Assembly (NCBI RefSeq): GCF_000186865.1
Contig: NW_008705564.1
Location: 2,027,259-2,091,258 of the forward strand
DNA from: Aureococcus anophagefferens
Taxonomy: Eukaryota; Sar; Pelagophyceae; Pelagomonadales; Pelagomonadaceae
Reading direction: 5' to 3'
DNA: 64,000 bases
The notes under the pieces are model-generated. The model saw only the letters and a program-made list of their open reading frames with translations. It did no database searches and was not told the origin of the DNA. The position numbers were made by a program, and so were the translations under genes. This document shows, piece by piece, positions 53,183 through 62,754 of the stretch. Numbering within the stretch: position 1 is the stretch's first letter; each line of letters starts with the position of its first letter.

Positions 53183-54837
53183 ATGGGCCCCAGCGGGCGC
53201 GCCGGCACGGCCATCGCGGACCTGCTGGGCGCCGACTCCCTCTGCAACCTCACGCTGCCGTACCCGGGCCGACTCGTGCGACGTCGCCCCGCGCGCCGCG
53301 TCCCCGACGCCCCGCCGTCCCCCGCAGGCGGCCTGGCGGCTCATGAGCGGCCACGGGCGCTGCATCCAGGGCGTCAACGGCGCGTCGCCCGGCGCCCGCG
53401 CGCGCGGCGCCGCCGCGCGCGAGCGCGCGATTCGTTCAGGCGCGAGCACGCACCGGGGCACGCTCTGCTACAGCTTCGACTTCAAGCTCGCGGTGGGCAC
53501 GCCGGTGCACGCGGTCCGCGGCGGCGTCGTCGCCGCGGTCGTGCAGCACTTCAGCGGCGGCGGCGCCAAGGCGCACCTCGCGCCGCGGGCGAACTTCGTC
53601 GCCGTGCGCCACGACGACGGCTCCTACGCGCGCTACTACCACCTGCGGACCGACGGGAGCCTGTTCAAGGTCGGCGACAGCGTGGAGGCGGGCCAGCACA
53701 TCGCGTTCAGCGGCAACACGGGCTACACGGGCGGGCCCCACCTCCACCTCGACGTCGTGAACCTGCTGCCCGAGGAGACGTCGCGGCTGCGGGTCGTGGA
53801 GCCGAAGTCGCTCGCGCGGCTCGTGCCGAGCGTCGCGGCCGCGTTCTCCTGCCTCCTGCCCCGGGAGGGGTCCATGGCCTGCGTCCTGCGCTACGAGGCC
53901 GCCCAGTCCGAGAGCGCGCACCCGAGCCGCGAGGAGGAGAAGAACGCGCCCGCGCCGTCGTCGAAGAAGCGGCCCGCGAACTTCTTCGTCGCGTTCCGCG
54001 TGCAAATCAAATCTTCAACTCGACTTCAATGTGCGCGTATTCGAATGTGTTGACACGTGCACTTCCGCTGTGCTTCGAGAACTCGCTGAGAGCAAACGAC
54101 TCGTCCAAAAATCAGCCGAATCGACTTCGATGTGACCGAGCTAGAGAATTCCAAAGTTTGGTCGGGACGTCCCAAACCAGCGGTTGATTTCCACACAGGT
54201 CGCGCTGGCGGACCGCGACCCCGCGTGCTCCTTCGCGCAGAAGGTCGACCAGCTCGCGAAGCGCGGCGCCGTCGCCGCCATCGTCGCCAACAACCGGAGC
54301 GGGCCCGAGGTCTTCGCCATGGGCGGCTGCGAGCGGCCGTCGGCGATCCCCTGCGTGTTGGTGTCCAAGGAGCACGGCGCGTGGCTGAAGCAGGCGCTCG
54401 CGGACCACGGCGGCGCGGTCTTCGTCTCCCTGGCCGCGCACCCGGCCGTCGCCGACGTCGAGACGCTCGACGCCCAGCTCCGGGAGCTGCGCAAGTCGGC
54501 GACGCCGCGGCTCGCGCGCGTCGAGACGCCGCTGAGCTTCAAGTACGGGCCCCAGCTCCGCTATGTGACGCGGACGCTGCCCGTCGAGTTCGCGAACCGC
54601 GCGGGCGCGCCCTTCGTGCCGGCCCAGGGCGTCCTCTACCCGCGGCCCACGGTCTTCTGCAGGCCCTGCGGCGCGGCGCCGAAGCGCCGCGCGCCGCCCG
54701 CGGCCGTCGCCGAGGCCGCGAGGCCACCGAAGCCGACGTCCGCGAGGACGCGCGACGCCGAGTTCCCCGACGACGAGACCCAGCCGACGCTCTCCGTCGC
54801 CGCCCTCGAGCTCGAGCCCGTCCGGCGCCTCAACTAG
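53183..54837 (+). CDS. M23-family metallopeptidase fused to a PA domain, three exons
   Basis: Exons 53183-53275, 53328-53987 and 54199-54837 give 463 residues; an in-frame ATG at 53111 would add 24. M23 peptidases (lysostaphin/LytM type) cut glycyl bonds, usually in peptidoglycan. Zinc ligands are present: THRGTLCYSFDFKLAVGTPV (H and D) and GGPHLHLDVV (HxH). SGNTGYTGGPH is typical. After introner A6 comes a protease-associated (PA) domain (VALADRDPACSFAQKVDQLA, AVAAIVANNRSGPEVFAMGG, PCVLVSKEHG). The 52-nt first intron is tentative. Peptidoglycan is not known from such algae, so the substrate may be bacterial walls or a different glycine-rich polymer. No clear signal peptide is seen. Confidence 0.8.
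53996..54198 (+). mobile_element. Introner element, family A, copy A6
   Basis: A 203-bp element lies sense to the M23/PA gene, with a decayed left end CCGCGTGCAAATCAA and intact right end GATTTCCACACAG. Target copies GTCGCGTT and GTCGCGCT differ at one base. The intron is 53988-54198, GT-AG, phase 0. Confidence 0.92.
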
Positions 54838-54962
54838 TTCGCGTTCCGGTACCACCCCCGCCCGCATCGTCCCCCCGACTCGCTGCGACACTATCCCGCA
54901 CCCGTTCTCTTTGTTTTAACGTCAAATATGCTTACAACATCGCGAGCTCCTTACGAGTCGGA

Positions 54963-55820
54963 TTAGTCGGCCCCGGACTCGTCGTCGGACGACCCGGACT
55001 CGTCGTCGGACGACTCGTCGTCGGACGAGTCGGCGTGCGGGCCGCCGGGCGGCGCGCAGCTCCAGCGGACGTGGGACGCGTAGTACTCGAGCCAGCCCTG
55101 GATGTTTCCGGATTTGTATAAAGTGGTGTCGAAATCATGGATGTCTTCCGGACCGGGCTCCAAACCGTCCGAGTAGTCGTGGTACCCTTTTCTAAGATCG
55201 CGCATGAACCGGAAGAGGCTCTGGACCGACGGGATGACGCCGATCGTCGGGATGAATCCCTCGAAGAAATGCGAGACGCCAGCCAGCTTCGGGATGTACA
55301 AGACGACAAGCCGGAGCATCACAGCCTCGCGGCGGCGCGGCGCCACTTCCTTGAGGAGCTTGTCGAGGATCCACGCGTCCAGGCCCTCGAACATCTCTTT
55401 CAATGGCCACGGAGCGCTGAGTCGGGGAAGAATCGAGAACATCACGTCCCGCTTGAATTCCTCAATGGTGTCGAAATTGTCCCAGACGTCCAAAGAACGG
55501 GCACGCCGGACCGCGGCAGAGATCTCATCCTCGTCGCTGTCCCATTCGTCCTCGGCCTCCTGGCGCAGCTCGCGGTCCTTGACCTTGTACGCCTCCACGA
55601 CGTCCGTGAGCACCACGCGCATGAACTGATGAAACGACGCCGCCGGCTGCAGCGCGCCCGCGGAATTCATCACTTTCAGCTCGAAATCGCCGCGCTTGTC
55701 TTCGTCTAATCCTAACGAACGGTTCCGGATGCGCCCGCGCACCTTGAAAACCAAGGGTGGCAATTGCGCCGCGGGCGCGACGACCGAGCGGCCCTTCGTT
55801 GCGTCATAGACCACCGTCAT
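54963..55820 (-). CDS. Lineage-specific protein, paralogue 2 of an inverted pair
   Basis: ATG 55820 gives 285 residues, with the same start (MTVVYDATKGRSVVAP) and blocks as the gene at 49514. It has an extra acidic insert near residue 90 (EWDSDEDEISAAVRRARS) and a longer Ser/Asp/Glu tail (ADSSDDESSDDESGSSDDES). The sequence just upstream of both starts is also alike (ccccaa-n-attc-aaatgacgg), so the duplication included some 5' flank. No known domain. Confidence 0.75.
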   Translation of the reverse strand: MTVVYDATKGRSVVAPAAQLPPLVFKVRGRIRNRSLGLDEDKRGDFELKVMNSAGALQPAASFHQFMRVVLTDVVEAYKVKDRELRQEAEDEWDSDEDEISAAVRRARSLDVWDNFDTIEEFKRDVMFSILPRLSAPWPLKEMFEGLDAWILDKLLKEVAPRRREAVMLRLVVLYIPKLAGVSHFFEGFIPTIGVIPSVQSLFRFMRDLRKGYHDYSDGLEPGPEDIHDFDTTLYKSGNIQGWLEYYASHVRWSCAPPGGPHADSSDDESSDDESGSSDDESGAD

Positions 55821-55981
55821 TTCGAATTGTTGGGGCCCGCCCTGGAGATGCCCACCCTCGCAGGCCGAGTCTCGGCTCAGCTTCACCGTTCAAAATTGAA
55901 GTTTTGACCGCAAGGGCTGCCCGGCGGTGCGCGGCGCCGTCATAGTCGTCGCGGAGCCTGCTGCCGTCGTCGCGTGTGCAA

Positions 55982-56227
55982 ATGGAGCCGCTGCCCGACA
56001 TCTTCGCGCCGCCGCCGCAGCCTGCAGAGGGCGCACCGGCGAGGGACCCGGAGCAGCAGAAGCAGCTCGAGGACGATATCGCCGCGCTCAAGGGCTCGAT
56101 GGACTGCGACCTGTCGAAACTCCCGCGACCAAAGATGGAGGTCCCCGACTATCCTCTCCAACCGGCGGGCAGTTTGACCGAGGCGACGGTCATGCGGAAA
56201 GCGCCGACCGCGGCGCCGAAGCCGTAG
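55982..56227 (+). CDS. Small acidic/proline-rich protein, 81 aa
   Basis: ATG 55982 opens MEPLPDIFAPPPQPAEGAPA, followed by a short helix (QQKQLEDDIAALKGSMDCDL) and a Pro-rich tail ending APTAAPKP. The composition is protein-like and differs from the Arg-rich shadow frames, and it is divergent from the paralogue gene with 161 bp between. Function unknown; it could instead be an exon of a larger gene. Confidence 0.45.
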   Translation: MEPLPDIFAPPPQPAEGAPARDPEQQKQLEDDIAALKGSMDCDLSKLPRPKMEVPDYPLQPAGSLTEATVMRKAPTAAPKP

Positions 56228-56399
56228 CGCCCGCGGAGGTGCCGCGGCGTAAAGCTTCGGACGACTCGACAGGCCCACTATGACGCGCGCGCTCCACTCG
56301 AGCACCGCCGCGCCTGCTTACGCGCGCGGCTCCCCAGGGGCAGCGAGGCGGCGTCCTCCCTCAGCGCGCGCGGCGAACTCCCGCGGCCGGCCGCCGCGG

Positions 56400-56915
56400 C
56401 TAGGCCTTGCGGGACGAGGACCGGTTCGAGCCCTTGATGTAGTTGACGGCGAGGAGGAACTTGGCCTCGTCGCCCTTGAGGTCCTCGCCGAGGAGGTCGA
56501 CGAGGTCCTCCGTGTCGAGCCACGTCACGGGGCTCTCGTTCTTCAGCGCCGCCTCGAGGTAGATCTCCTCCTCGACGAGCTTCGTCCGGAGGCTCGGCCC
56601 CAGGCCGCAGGCGAGGATGCAGTTGACGACGTCCTGGCCCGTCCAGGGCCGCGGCGGGCCGAACTGGCCGAGCACGCCCTCCCTCGGGTGGTTCGACCAC
56701 GACGTCCGCGCGCCCTGGTAGTAGTAGCGGTGCAGCTCCACGAAGGCCTGGGTCATGGCGGCCCGCGAGTCGTCGTCGAGGTCGCAGCGGTCCACGTACT
56801 CCTGGTTGCGGCCGAAAAAATCGCGCACGTCGCACAGCACCTCCTCGTCGCTCATGTGGAGCGTCGACGGCGCCAGGGTCTGCCCATTCTGGACGTCCTC
56901 GAGGGTCAGCACCAT
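56400..56915 (-). CDS. Unknown globular helical protein, 171 aa
   Basis: ATG 56915 opens MVLTLEDVQNGQTLAPSTLH. The protein is rich in conserved-looking aromatic and acidic positions (EEVLCDVRDFFGRNQEYVDR, AFVELHRYYYQGARTSW, WTGQDVVNCILACGLGPSLR, SPVTWLDTEDLVDLLGEDLK) and looks like a folded all-helical domain. No family is recognised. An in-frame upstream extension to 57107 contains UTR-like composition and was not used. It is divergent from the PH-domain gene at 57168. Confidence 0.65.
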   Translation of the reverse strand: MVLTLEDVQNGQTLAPSTLHMSDEEVLCDVRDFFGRNQEYVDRCDLDDDSRAAMTQAFVELHRYYYQGARTSWSNHPREGVLGQFGPPRPWTGQDVVNCILACGLGPSLRTKLVEEEIYLEAALKNESPVTWLDTEDLVDLLGEDLKGDEAKFLLAVNYIKGSNRSSSRKA

Positions 56916-57167
56916 GGTTTGCTCGCGTTCGAGAAGCGGCGCGGGGTCGCGGACCGGCCGTCGACGCGCGCGGCTGGGTGGTTGTACGAAGGAAGGCAAA
57001 ACGCTGCCCCACCGCTCGACCTCGTCGACTATAAAAATGCAACCTTGAGATGTTGACGATGGCACCAACAAACAAAGCAGCCCGACAGAGTCTGGGGGTC
57101 GTCCCAAGCTTCGCGCCGCCGCCGCCGCCCGCAGTGGTCGCCGCCGCTACCGCCGCATCACAACACG

Positions 57168-58022
57168 ATGGCCGCGCTGGCGCTGGGCCAGGAGGACGCC
57201 GACGCCCTCGAGAGCGACGTGGACCTCCTGAAGACCTGCGGCTACTTGCTCAAGAAGGGCTCGGGCGAGGGCGCGCTCTTCAGCCGGCGCAACTGGACGA
57301 AGCGCTACTACGCGCTCGACGAGGACAACGCGCTGCTCCACTACTACACGGACGACACGCGGCGGACGCTCAAGGGCACGTGGAAGCTCACGGAGTCGAC
57401 GAAGGTCGCGTCGCCCGACGGCAAGGCGTTCCGCGGCGGCGGCCGCCGCGACTCGCTCAAGGGCGAGGACATGCACTACTTCGAGGTCCACCCGTTGGTC
57501 GACGCGAAGACGGACTACTTCAAGCACCGGCCGCTGGAGCTGCGCGCGGCGGACGCGCGCGACCTCCGGGGCTGGACTTTGGGCATCGAGCGCGCGGTGG
57601 ACAAGTACGCGCGGCGCGGCCGCGCGCGGACCGCGGCCGCGAGCCCCGCCGACGACCTCGAGCGGTTCCACGCGCAGCTCGCCGACGCCGTCACGCTCTG
57701 CGAGGACGTCGAGGCGGCCATGGTCGCGCCGCCGGTGACGCGGCCGTCGCGCGACTGGATGCTCAGGACGCTCGAGGCCGTCGACGCCGCGCGGCGCGTC
57801 GTCGACGGCGCGGCCCTCGCCGAGGGGTCCAACGCGTTCCGGGACCTCATCCTGGCGGCGTCGACGTCGAACGCGACGATCAAGCAGCGCCTCGCGGACC
57901 TCCGGCGCGCGGACGCGAGCCTCCGGGACCGCGTCGCCGCCGCGCGGGACAAGCTCGGCGCCGCGCTCGGCCCGCCGCCCGGCGCGCCGCCGCCCGTGCC
58001 GCCCCCGCCGCCGCTCCCCTAG
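57168..58022 (+). CDS. PH-domain protein with Pro-rich C-terminus
   Basis: ATG 57168 gives 284 residues. Residues 22-145 form a PH domain (CGYLLKKGSGEGALFSRRNW, KRYYALDEDNALLHYYTDD, and a final helix ARDLRGWTLGIERAVDKYA), which usually binds phosphoinositides or proteins at membranes. The Lys-Lys and Lys-Arg in strands 1-2 are compatible with lipid binding. A helical region follows (LERFHAQLADAVTLCEDVEA), then the polyproline end PPPVPPPPPLP, which could bind profilin or SH3 partners. It converges on BBS7 with 34 bp between stops. Confidence 0.8.
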   Translation: MAALALGQEDADALESDVDLLKTCGYLLKKGSGEGALFSRRNWTKRYYALDEDNALLHYYTDDTRRTLKGTWKLTESTKVASPDGKAFRGGGRRDSLKGEDMHYFEVHPLVDAKTDYFKHRPLELRAADARDLRGWTLGIERAVDKYARRGRARTAAASPADDLERFHAQLADAVTLCEDVEAAMVAPPVTRPSRDWMLRTLEAVDAARRVVDGAALAEGSNAFRDLILAASTSNATIKQRLADLRRADASLRDRVAAARDKLGAALGPPPGAPPPVPPPPPLP

Positions 58023-58056
58023 CGCGTAACGAGGACCGCCGGCGCGCCCCGGGGCC

Positions 58057-60612
58057 CTAGCCGCGGTGGAGGGCCGGGTTGAAGAACTCGAGGAGCTTGT
58101 CGAAGTCGTAGTTCTTCGCGTTGAGCAGGTTCTCGAGCTGGGGGATCTTGTGGCGGGCGTCGATGCCGCAGAACTTCATGCGGTCCACGAAGAAGTCCGT
58201 GATGATGCCCGCCATGTACTGGAGCGACGTCGGGCTCTCCGCAAACTCCGCGCGGAGCTCCTCCGCGTGGTCGTGGATGAACTTGTAGTCCTCGGAGAGC
58301 CAGCGCGTGTCCTCCTCCGACGAGTGGATCTCCTTGATGGCGTCGATGAGCAGCACCTGCTCCGCGAGCTTGAGCTGGTGGTCGAGCTTCGGGTGCATCA
58401 ACGCGAGGAAGTGGGCCACGGTCTGCTCGTCGATGGAGATCGTGTCGTGGACCTCGACGCGGAGGCGCACGGCCTCGCGCGAGATGTGCTCCTTGAGGAT
58501 CGTGATGGCGCTGATGCTGTCGGAGCAGATGCGCGCGCGGCCCGCCTCGTAGTCGCACTCGAGCACGCCCGCGGTGTAGACGTTGCGGAAGCACATGCGG
58601 TGCGCCATGACCTCCGGCGGCGGCGCGGTCGACGCCGGCGGCGCGTCGTCGTCTTTGGCCTCGTCCTTGGCCTCGGGCCCGTCGCCCGCCGCGTCCTTGG
58701 CCTCGCCGCCGCCGTCGACGTCGAACTCCTCGCCGCCGCCGCGGTCCGGCGACGCGAGCGACCCGGTGGCCTTGGCGACGAGCTCCGCGCCCTCGGCCTC
58801 GGCGCCCGGCGCCGGCGCCGCGGGCTTCGCGGGCGCCTCCGCGTCCGCCGCGGGCTTCGCGCCGTCGGCCTCGTCCGGGGGCTTCGTCGACACCTCCCGG
58901 GGCTGCGTCCGCGGGGGCACCTCGGGGAGGCAGCCCCCGAGCCAGTCGTGGATCTGCTGCGCCGAGAAGCGGCCCTCGAGGCGGAGCACGTTCTTGGGCA
59001 GCCTGACCTCGTCGTCGCTGAGCTCGTGGATGCGGCGGTGGAGCGACAGCGCCTTGATGCGGAGGTGGACGACCTGCGCGGACTTGGGCGTGCCCCGGGC
59101 GACGACGACGGCGGCGATGTCCCCCGGCTCGCCCTCGACCGTGCGCACCTTGAAGCTCAGCGCGTTCGTCGCCTCCTGGCAGCGGAACGTCGCGAGGAGC
59201 ACGATGGGCTCCTTCGCGGTCTCGTGGCGCGGGTCCACGGGGCTCCGGCTCACGATGGACGTGTTCAGCGCCGTCTCCAAAAGCTCGACGCGCACGGACG
59301 ACTTGACGGACACGAGGTCCACGGGCACGGGCAGCTCGATGGTGACGACGTAGCACGCGGCCTCCGGGTCCAGGAAGAAGTCCGCGTGCGGCTCGAACGT
59401 GGGCCGGCAGGGCGCGAAGGGCGCGTCCAGGTCCTGGAACCGCGCGCGCTCGCGCTCGATCTTCTTCGCGAGGGCCGCGACGTCCTCCTTGAGCGCCGCG
59501 AGGCGGTTGTCCGTGCGGTCCTCCGCGACGGTCTTGCCCGGCGCGCCGCCCCTGCCCGGGCTCCGGGGCTCGCGGAGCGGCTCGTTGCTGAAGGACGCGA
59601 CGCGCCCCGCGAAGGTGCAGCAGACGATCTCGTCGAAGCCCGTCGAGCTCACGGACCCGCAGCAGAGGCTGTGGATCGCCTCGTTGAGGTTCGCCTCGAA
59701 CTGCACGAGCGGCACGGGCGACACGTCGAAGCTGTAGACCTGGACGCGGCCGTCGGCGCGGCCGACGACGACGTCGGGGATGCCGTCGTGCGTGACGTCG
59801 AAGACGTCGATGCAGTTCACGCGGCTGTGGAGCGCCTTGGTGTCCTCGACGTGCCAGACGACGCCCGAGTACTTGCCCTCGCTCCCGATGCGCAGCAGCC
59901 CGACGCCCCCGGACTCCGTGCCGAAGCAGACCTCGAGGGCCGCCGGGTCCTGCGCCGCCGCCACCAGGTCCGCGTGCTCGCCGTCCGCGGCCGCGGGGCC
60001 CGCGCCGCCCTCGGGGCCCCGGTAGAGGCACAGCGCGGTCACGGGCGCGTCCATCTTCATCTCCCGCTCGAGCTCCGACCCGACGACGACGCGCACGCAC
60101 CTATCCTGGCACCCGAGCACGACGCGGTGGCCGCCGCCGCCGGGCTTGGGCCGCACGACCATGGCGTTGATCTTGTCGTGGCACATGAAGAAGCCGTCGT
60201 CGCGGCCGTCGTCGTAGCGGTTGTAGACGTACTCGCAGCCCGTGAAGAGGAGCGACTCGTCGACGGCCATGTGGTGGATGGGCTCCACGAGCGAGCTCTG
60301 CATCTTGAAGCACTGCGCGCCCTTTCGTTTCAACCCGACGATCGTCTGCGATTGCGCGGCGAAGACGCGGTCGTTCTTCCCCGCGACGCCGCCGATGGCG
60401 AGGGCCATGACGGGGCCCTCCGTGGACACGCGCTGCTTGAACACGGACTGGGGCTCGCCCTTCTTGATCTCGAAGCACTCGACGTAGCCGAGGTCGTCGC
60501 CGACGACGAGGCGCTGGCGCCCGCTCTTGCCGCCGCTGATCAGCTTCATCGTGTTGCGGTAGGACACCGTGCCCACCTGGACGAGGTCCGTCCGCTCCAG
60601 CAGGAGCTCCAT
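58057..60612 (-). CDS. BBS7: BBSome subunit BBS7
   Basis: BBS7 is part of the BBSome coat that moves membrane proteins in and out of cilia. The 851-residue frame from ATG 60612 begins MELLLERTDLVQVGTVSYRN and continues TMKLISGGKSGRQRLVVGDD, LGYVECFEIKKGE and EYVYNRYDDG, matching the start of BBS7 beta-propellers. Next come a coiled linker near residue 375 (LAALKEDVAALAKKIERERA), a gamma-adaptin-ear-like domain, a low-complexity acidic insert (residues 590-680) that is longer than usual, and a C-terminal helical region (HPKLDHQLKLAEQVLLIDAI) ending FDKLLEFFNPALHRG. Length is somewhat above the animal protein because of the insert. It implies the lineage has, or recently had, a cilium. Confidence 0.92.
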   Translation of the reverse strand: MELLLERTDLVQVGTVSYRNTMKLISGGKSGRQRLVVGDDLGYVECFEIKKGEPQSVFKQRVSTEGPVMALAIGGVAGKNDRVFAAQSQTIVGLKRKGAQCFKMQSSLVEPIHHMAVDESLLFTGCEYVYNRYDDGRDDGFFMCHDKINAMVVRPKPGGGGHRVVLGCQDRCVRVVVGSELEREMKMDAPVTALCLYRGPEGGAGPAAADGEHADLVAAAQDPAALEVCFGTESGGVGLLRIGSEGKYSGVVWHVEDTKALHSRVNCIDVFDVTHDGIPDVVVGRADGRVQVYSFDVSPVPLVQFEANLNEAIHSLCCGSVSSTGFDEIVCCTFAGRVASFSNEPLREPRSPGRGGAPGKTVAEDRTDNRLAALKEDVAALAKKIERERARFQDLDAPFAPCRPTFEPHADFFLDPEAACYVVTIELPVPVDLVSVKSSVRVELLETALNTSIVSRSPVDPRHETAKEPIVLLATFRCQEATNALSFKVRTVEGEPGDIAAVVVARGTPKSAQVVHLRIKALSLHRRIHELSDDEVRLPKNVLRLEGRFSAQQIHDWLGGCLPEVPPRTQPREVSTKPPDEADGAKPAADAEAPAKPAAPAPGAEAEGAELVAKATGSLASPDRGGGEEFDVDGGGEAKDAAGDGPEAKDEAKDDDAPPASTAPPPEVMAHRMCFRNVYTAGVLECDYEAGRARICSDSISAITILKEHISREAVRLRVEVHDTISIDEQTVAHFLALMHPKLDHQLKLAEQVLLIDAIKEIHSSEEDTRWLSEDYKFIHDHAEELRAEFAESPTSLQYMAGIITDFFVDRMKFCGIDARHKIPQLENLLNAKNYDFDKLLEFFNPALHRG

Positions 60613-60738
60613 GGCGACGGCACGCGCGAGGCGCGCGACGGCCGCGGCGGCGCGATGGGCTGCCCGGCGCGCGCGCCGGACGATGGGTGCCGTTGAGGTC
60701 GTTCAACATCGACGCGATCGACGGGGCGCCACGCCGGC

Positions 60739-62724
60739 ATGAAGACGCGGCTTACGATGTCGGCGCGTCGCGTCCTCCTCGCGCTGGGCCTCGCCTGGAC
60801 GGCGAACACGTTCCACGTGACGCAGCCCCCGCTCCCGCGCGGCCGCTGGCACGCGGCGCCGGTCGCGGCGCGCGTCGCGTCGGACCTCGGCGTCGCCGAG
60901 GCGCCGGCGCCCGCCGACGAGCCCGTCGCCCCCGCGTCGCCCGGCGGCGCGGTGCGGCCGTCGCCGGCGGAGCCCGTGTCGCGGACGCTGCGCCTGCGCG
61001 ACTCCATCTGGGCGCGCCAGGCGCTCGACGACCTCGTCGCCGCGGAGTTCGCCTTGCGATTGGAGCTCTCGGGCGAGTCGAACGACGCGGCGTCCTTCGT
61101 CGACTTCGAGCGCCTGCGCGAGCAGCTCGACAACCGCATCGACGAGCTCGACAGCGGCGCCGGGTCGTCGAAGATCGCGCGGTCGGATCTGGCGGCGTTG
61201 CGGAGCCGCGCGCGCGATACGGCCGCGGCGCTGTCCGCGGCGGCCGCGAACTCCGCGGCGCGCGCGGCGCTCCACCTGCCGGAGACGGCGCCCGACGACG
61301 ACGTCGACGATGCGGCCGAGGTCGACGAGGTCGAGAAGTACCGCCGCTTCTGGGCCGACTTCCGCGTCGAGTTCGTGCGGCGGCGCGACGCCGTCGGCGA
61401 ATTGGGGTGGTACGCGCTCCGGGGCCCGCCCAAGGACGTCGCCGGGAAGAACATGAGCGCCGTGCTCTACGTGCGCCAGGACGGCTCCGTCGACTGGGAG
61501 GGCGCGCTCCAGGGGGCCAAGGCGGCCACGGCCTTTAGCGTCGACCTGTGGAAGCGGATCAACGGCGTCGGCGACGACGCCGCGGAGACGTCGTCGGCGG
61601 CGGCGCCGGACGGGGCGCGGCCGCCGTTTGTCGCCGACAGCTCCAAGGACCGGCGCGAGCGGAGCCTGCTCGCCGTGGCCGCGGGCGCGGTCGCGGCCAC
61701 CAAGGCGCTGGTCGCGGCCCGCGAGGCCGTCGACGCGGTCGTCGCGGACAAGGGCCCGACGTCCGCCGTCGGCGACAGCGTGCGCGCCGCGTTCCGCGTG
61801 GCGGACAAGCAGCTCAAGGTCCGCGAGGGCGACTACGTCGCCGCGCGGCTCGAGCTCCAATTGGAGCGCGCGTGCGCCGCGTTGGAGGCCGCGCTCGACG
61901 CGTCGACGGCGTCCGTGGACATCAGCGACCGGCGCTTCGTCGCCGAGTTCGCGCTGCTGGACGCGCAGCTCACGGCGCTGAGCCGCGACGCCGGCGCCGT
62001 CGGCGTCGCGATCCTGCGGCCCGAGTTCGAGATGTTGGGGAAGGAGATCCGCGACTTCTCCGGCCGCCTGGGCGTGGACCGCTTCGACGCGCTGTCGGCC
62101 TTCTACGACGCGCTGGTCGCGTCCGGCGAGTTCGTCGACGCGGACCTGCTGCTGATCTTCGACGAGAACCAGCTCGGGCGGCTGGGGACCAAGGCCGACG
62201 GCGCGGGCGAGTCGATGCCGACGTCGTCGCTCGGGCTGCTGCTGCGCAACAAGGCCACGGGCACGGGGCCCCTGGCGTCGTCGGCGAACTACTTGCTGTC
62301 GTCGTCCGCGGCGCTCGTGGACAACCTGTCGCAGGCCCTGGCGGCGATCCGCGTGCAGATCCGGAGGGGCTTTGCGTTCTACGCAGACGGGTCGCGGCTC
62401 CTGGCCAACGACGTCGCCTTCTGCTGGACGTTGATCGGGCGCGCCTTCTCGGGCGAGACGTTGGTGCCCCGCGACGTGCGGGTCCTGCGGCGGACGCTCA
62501 AGGACCTGTCGACGACGATCCCCTTCGTCGTCATCCTCCTCATCCCGCTCACGCCCGTGGGCCACGTCTTCGTCTTCGGCGCCATCCAGCGCTTCTTCCC
62601 GGACTTCTTCCCGTCCTGCTACACGGAGCGGCGCCAGAACCTCGTCAAGCTCTACGCGTCCGCGGAGCTCGACCGGCTCCCCGAGCGCAAGAAGCCCGGC
62701 GCGGACAAGATCTTCAAGCTCTAG
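60739..62724 (+). CDS. LETM1-like membrane protein, probably plastid-targeted
   Basis: ATG 60739 (or 60757) gives 661 residues. The N-terminus (RRVLLALGLAWTANTFHVTQ) is a signal peptide followed by TFH, close to the ASAF-type plastid motif, then a basic stretch. A long helical, Ala/Glu-rich middle follows. The C-terminal 130 residues are the LETM1-like region: FYADGSRLLANDVAFCWTLI, VRVLRRTLKDLSTTIPFVVI, LLIPLTPVGHVFVFG, FFPDFFPSCYTERRQNLV. LETM1 proteins act in mitochondrial K+/H+ or Ca2+/H+ exchange; plant and algal relatives occur in plastids. Only one membrane helix is clear, as in the family. It converges on the channel gene with 30 bp between stops. Confidence 0.8.
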   Translation: MKTRLTMSARRVLLALGLAWTANTFHVTQPPLPRGRWHAAPVAARVASDLGVAEAPAPADEPVAPASPGGAVRPSPAEPVSRTLRLRDSIWARQALDDLVAAEFALRLELSGESNDAASFVDFERLREQLDNRIDELDSGAGSSKIARSDLAALRSRARDTAAALSAAAANSAARAALHLPETAPDDDVDDAAEVDEVEKYRRFWADFRVEFVRRRDAVGELGWYALRGPPKDVAGKNMSAVLYVRQDGSVDWEGALQGAKAATAFSVDLWKRINGVGDDAAETSSAAAPDGARPPFVADSSKDRRERSLLAVAAGAVAATKALVAAREAVDAVVADKGPTSAVGDSVRAAFRVADKQLKVREGDYVAARLELQLERACAALEAALDASTASVDISDRRFVAEFALLDAQLTALSRDAGAVGVAILRPEFEMLGKEIRDFSGRLGVDRFDALSAFYDALVASGEFVDADLLLIFDENQLGRLGTKADGAGESMPTSSLGLLLRNKATGTGPLASSANYLLSSSAALVDNLSQALAAIRVQIRRGFAFYADGSRLLANDVAFCWTLIGRAFSGETLVPRDVRVLRRTLKDLSTTIPFVVILLIPLTPVGHVFVFGAIQRFFPDFFPSCYTERRQNLVKLYASAELDRLPERKKPGADKIFKL

Positions 62725-62754
62725 ACGAGCGCGGGATAACCAACGCCGCGAGGG

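Noticed and set aside
58066..60696. 876-codon plus-strand frame over BBS7
   Set aside because: It is a shadow of the BBS7 frame, dominated by Arg, Leu, Ala, Val and His with no recognisable motif.
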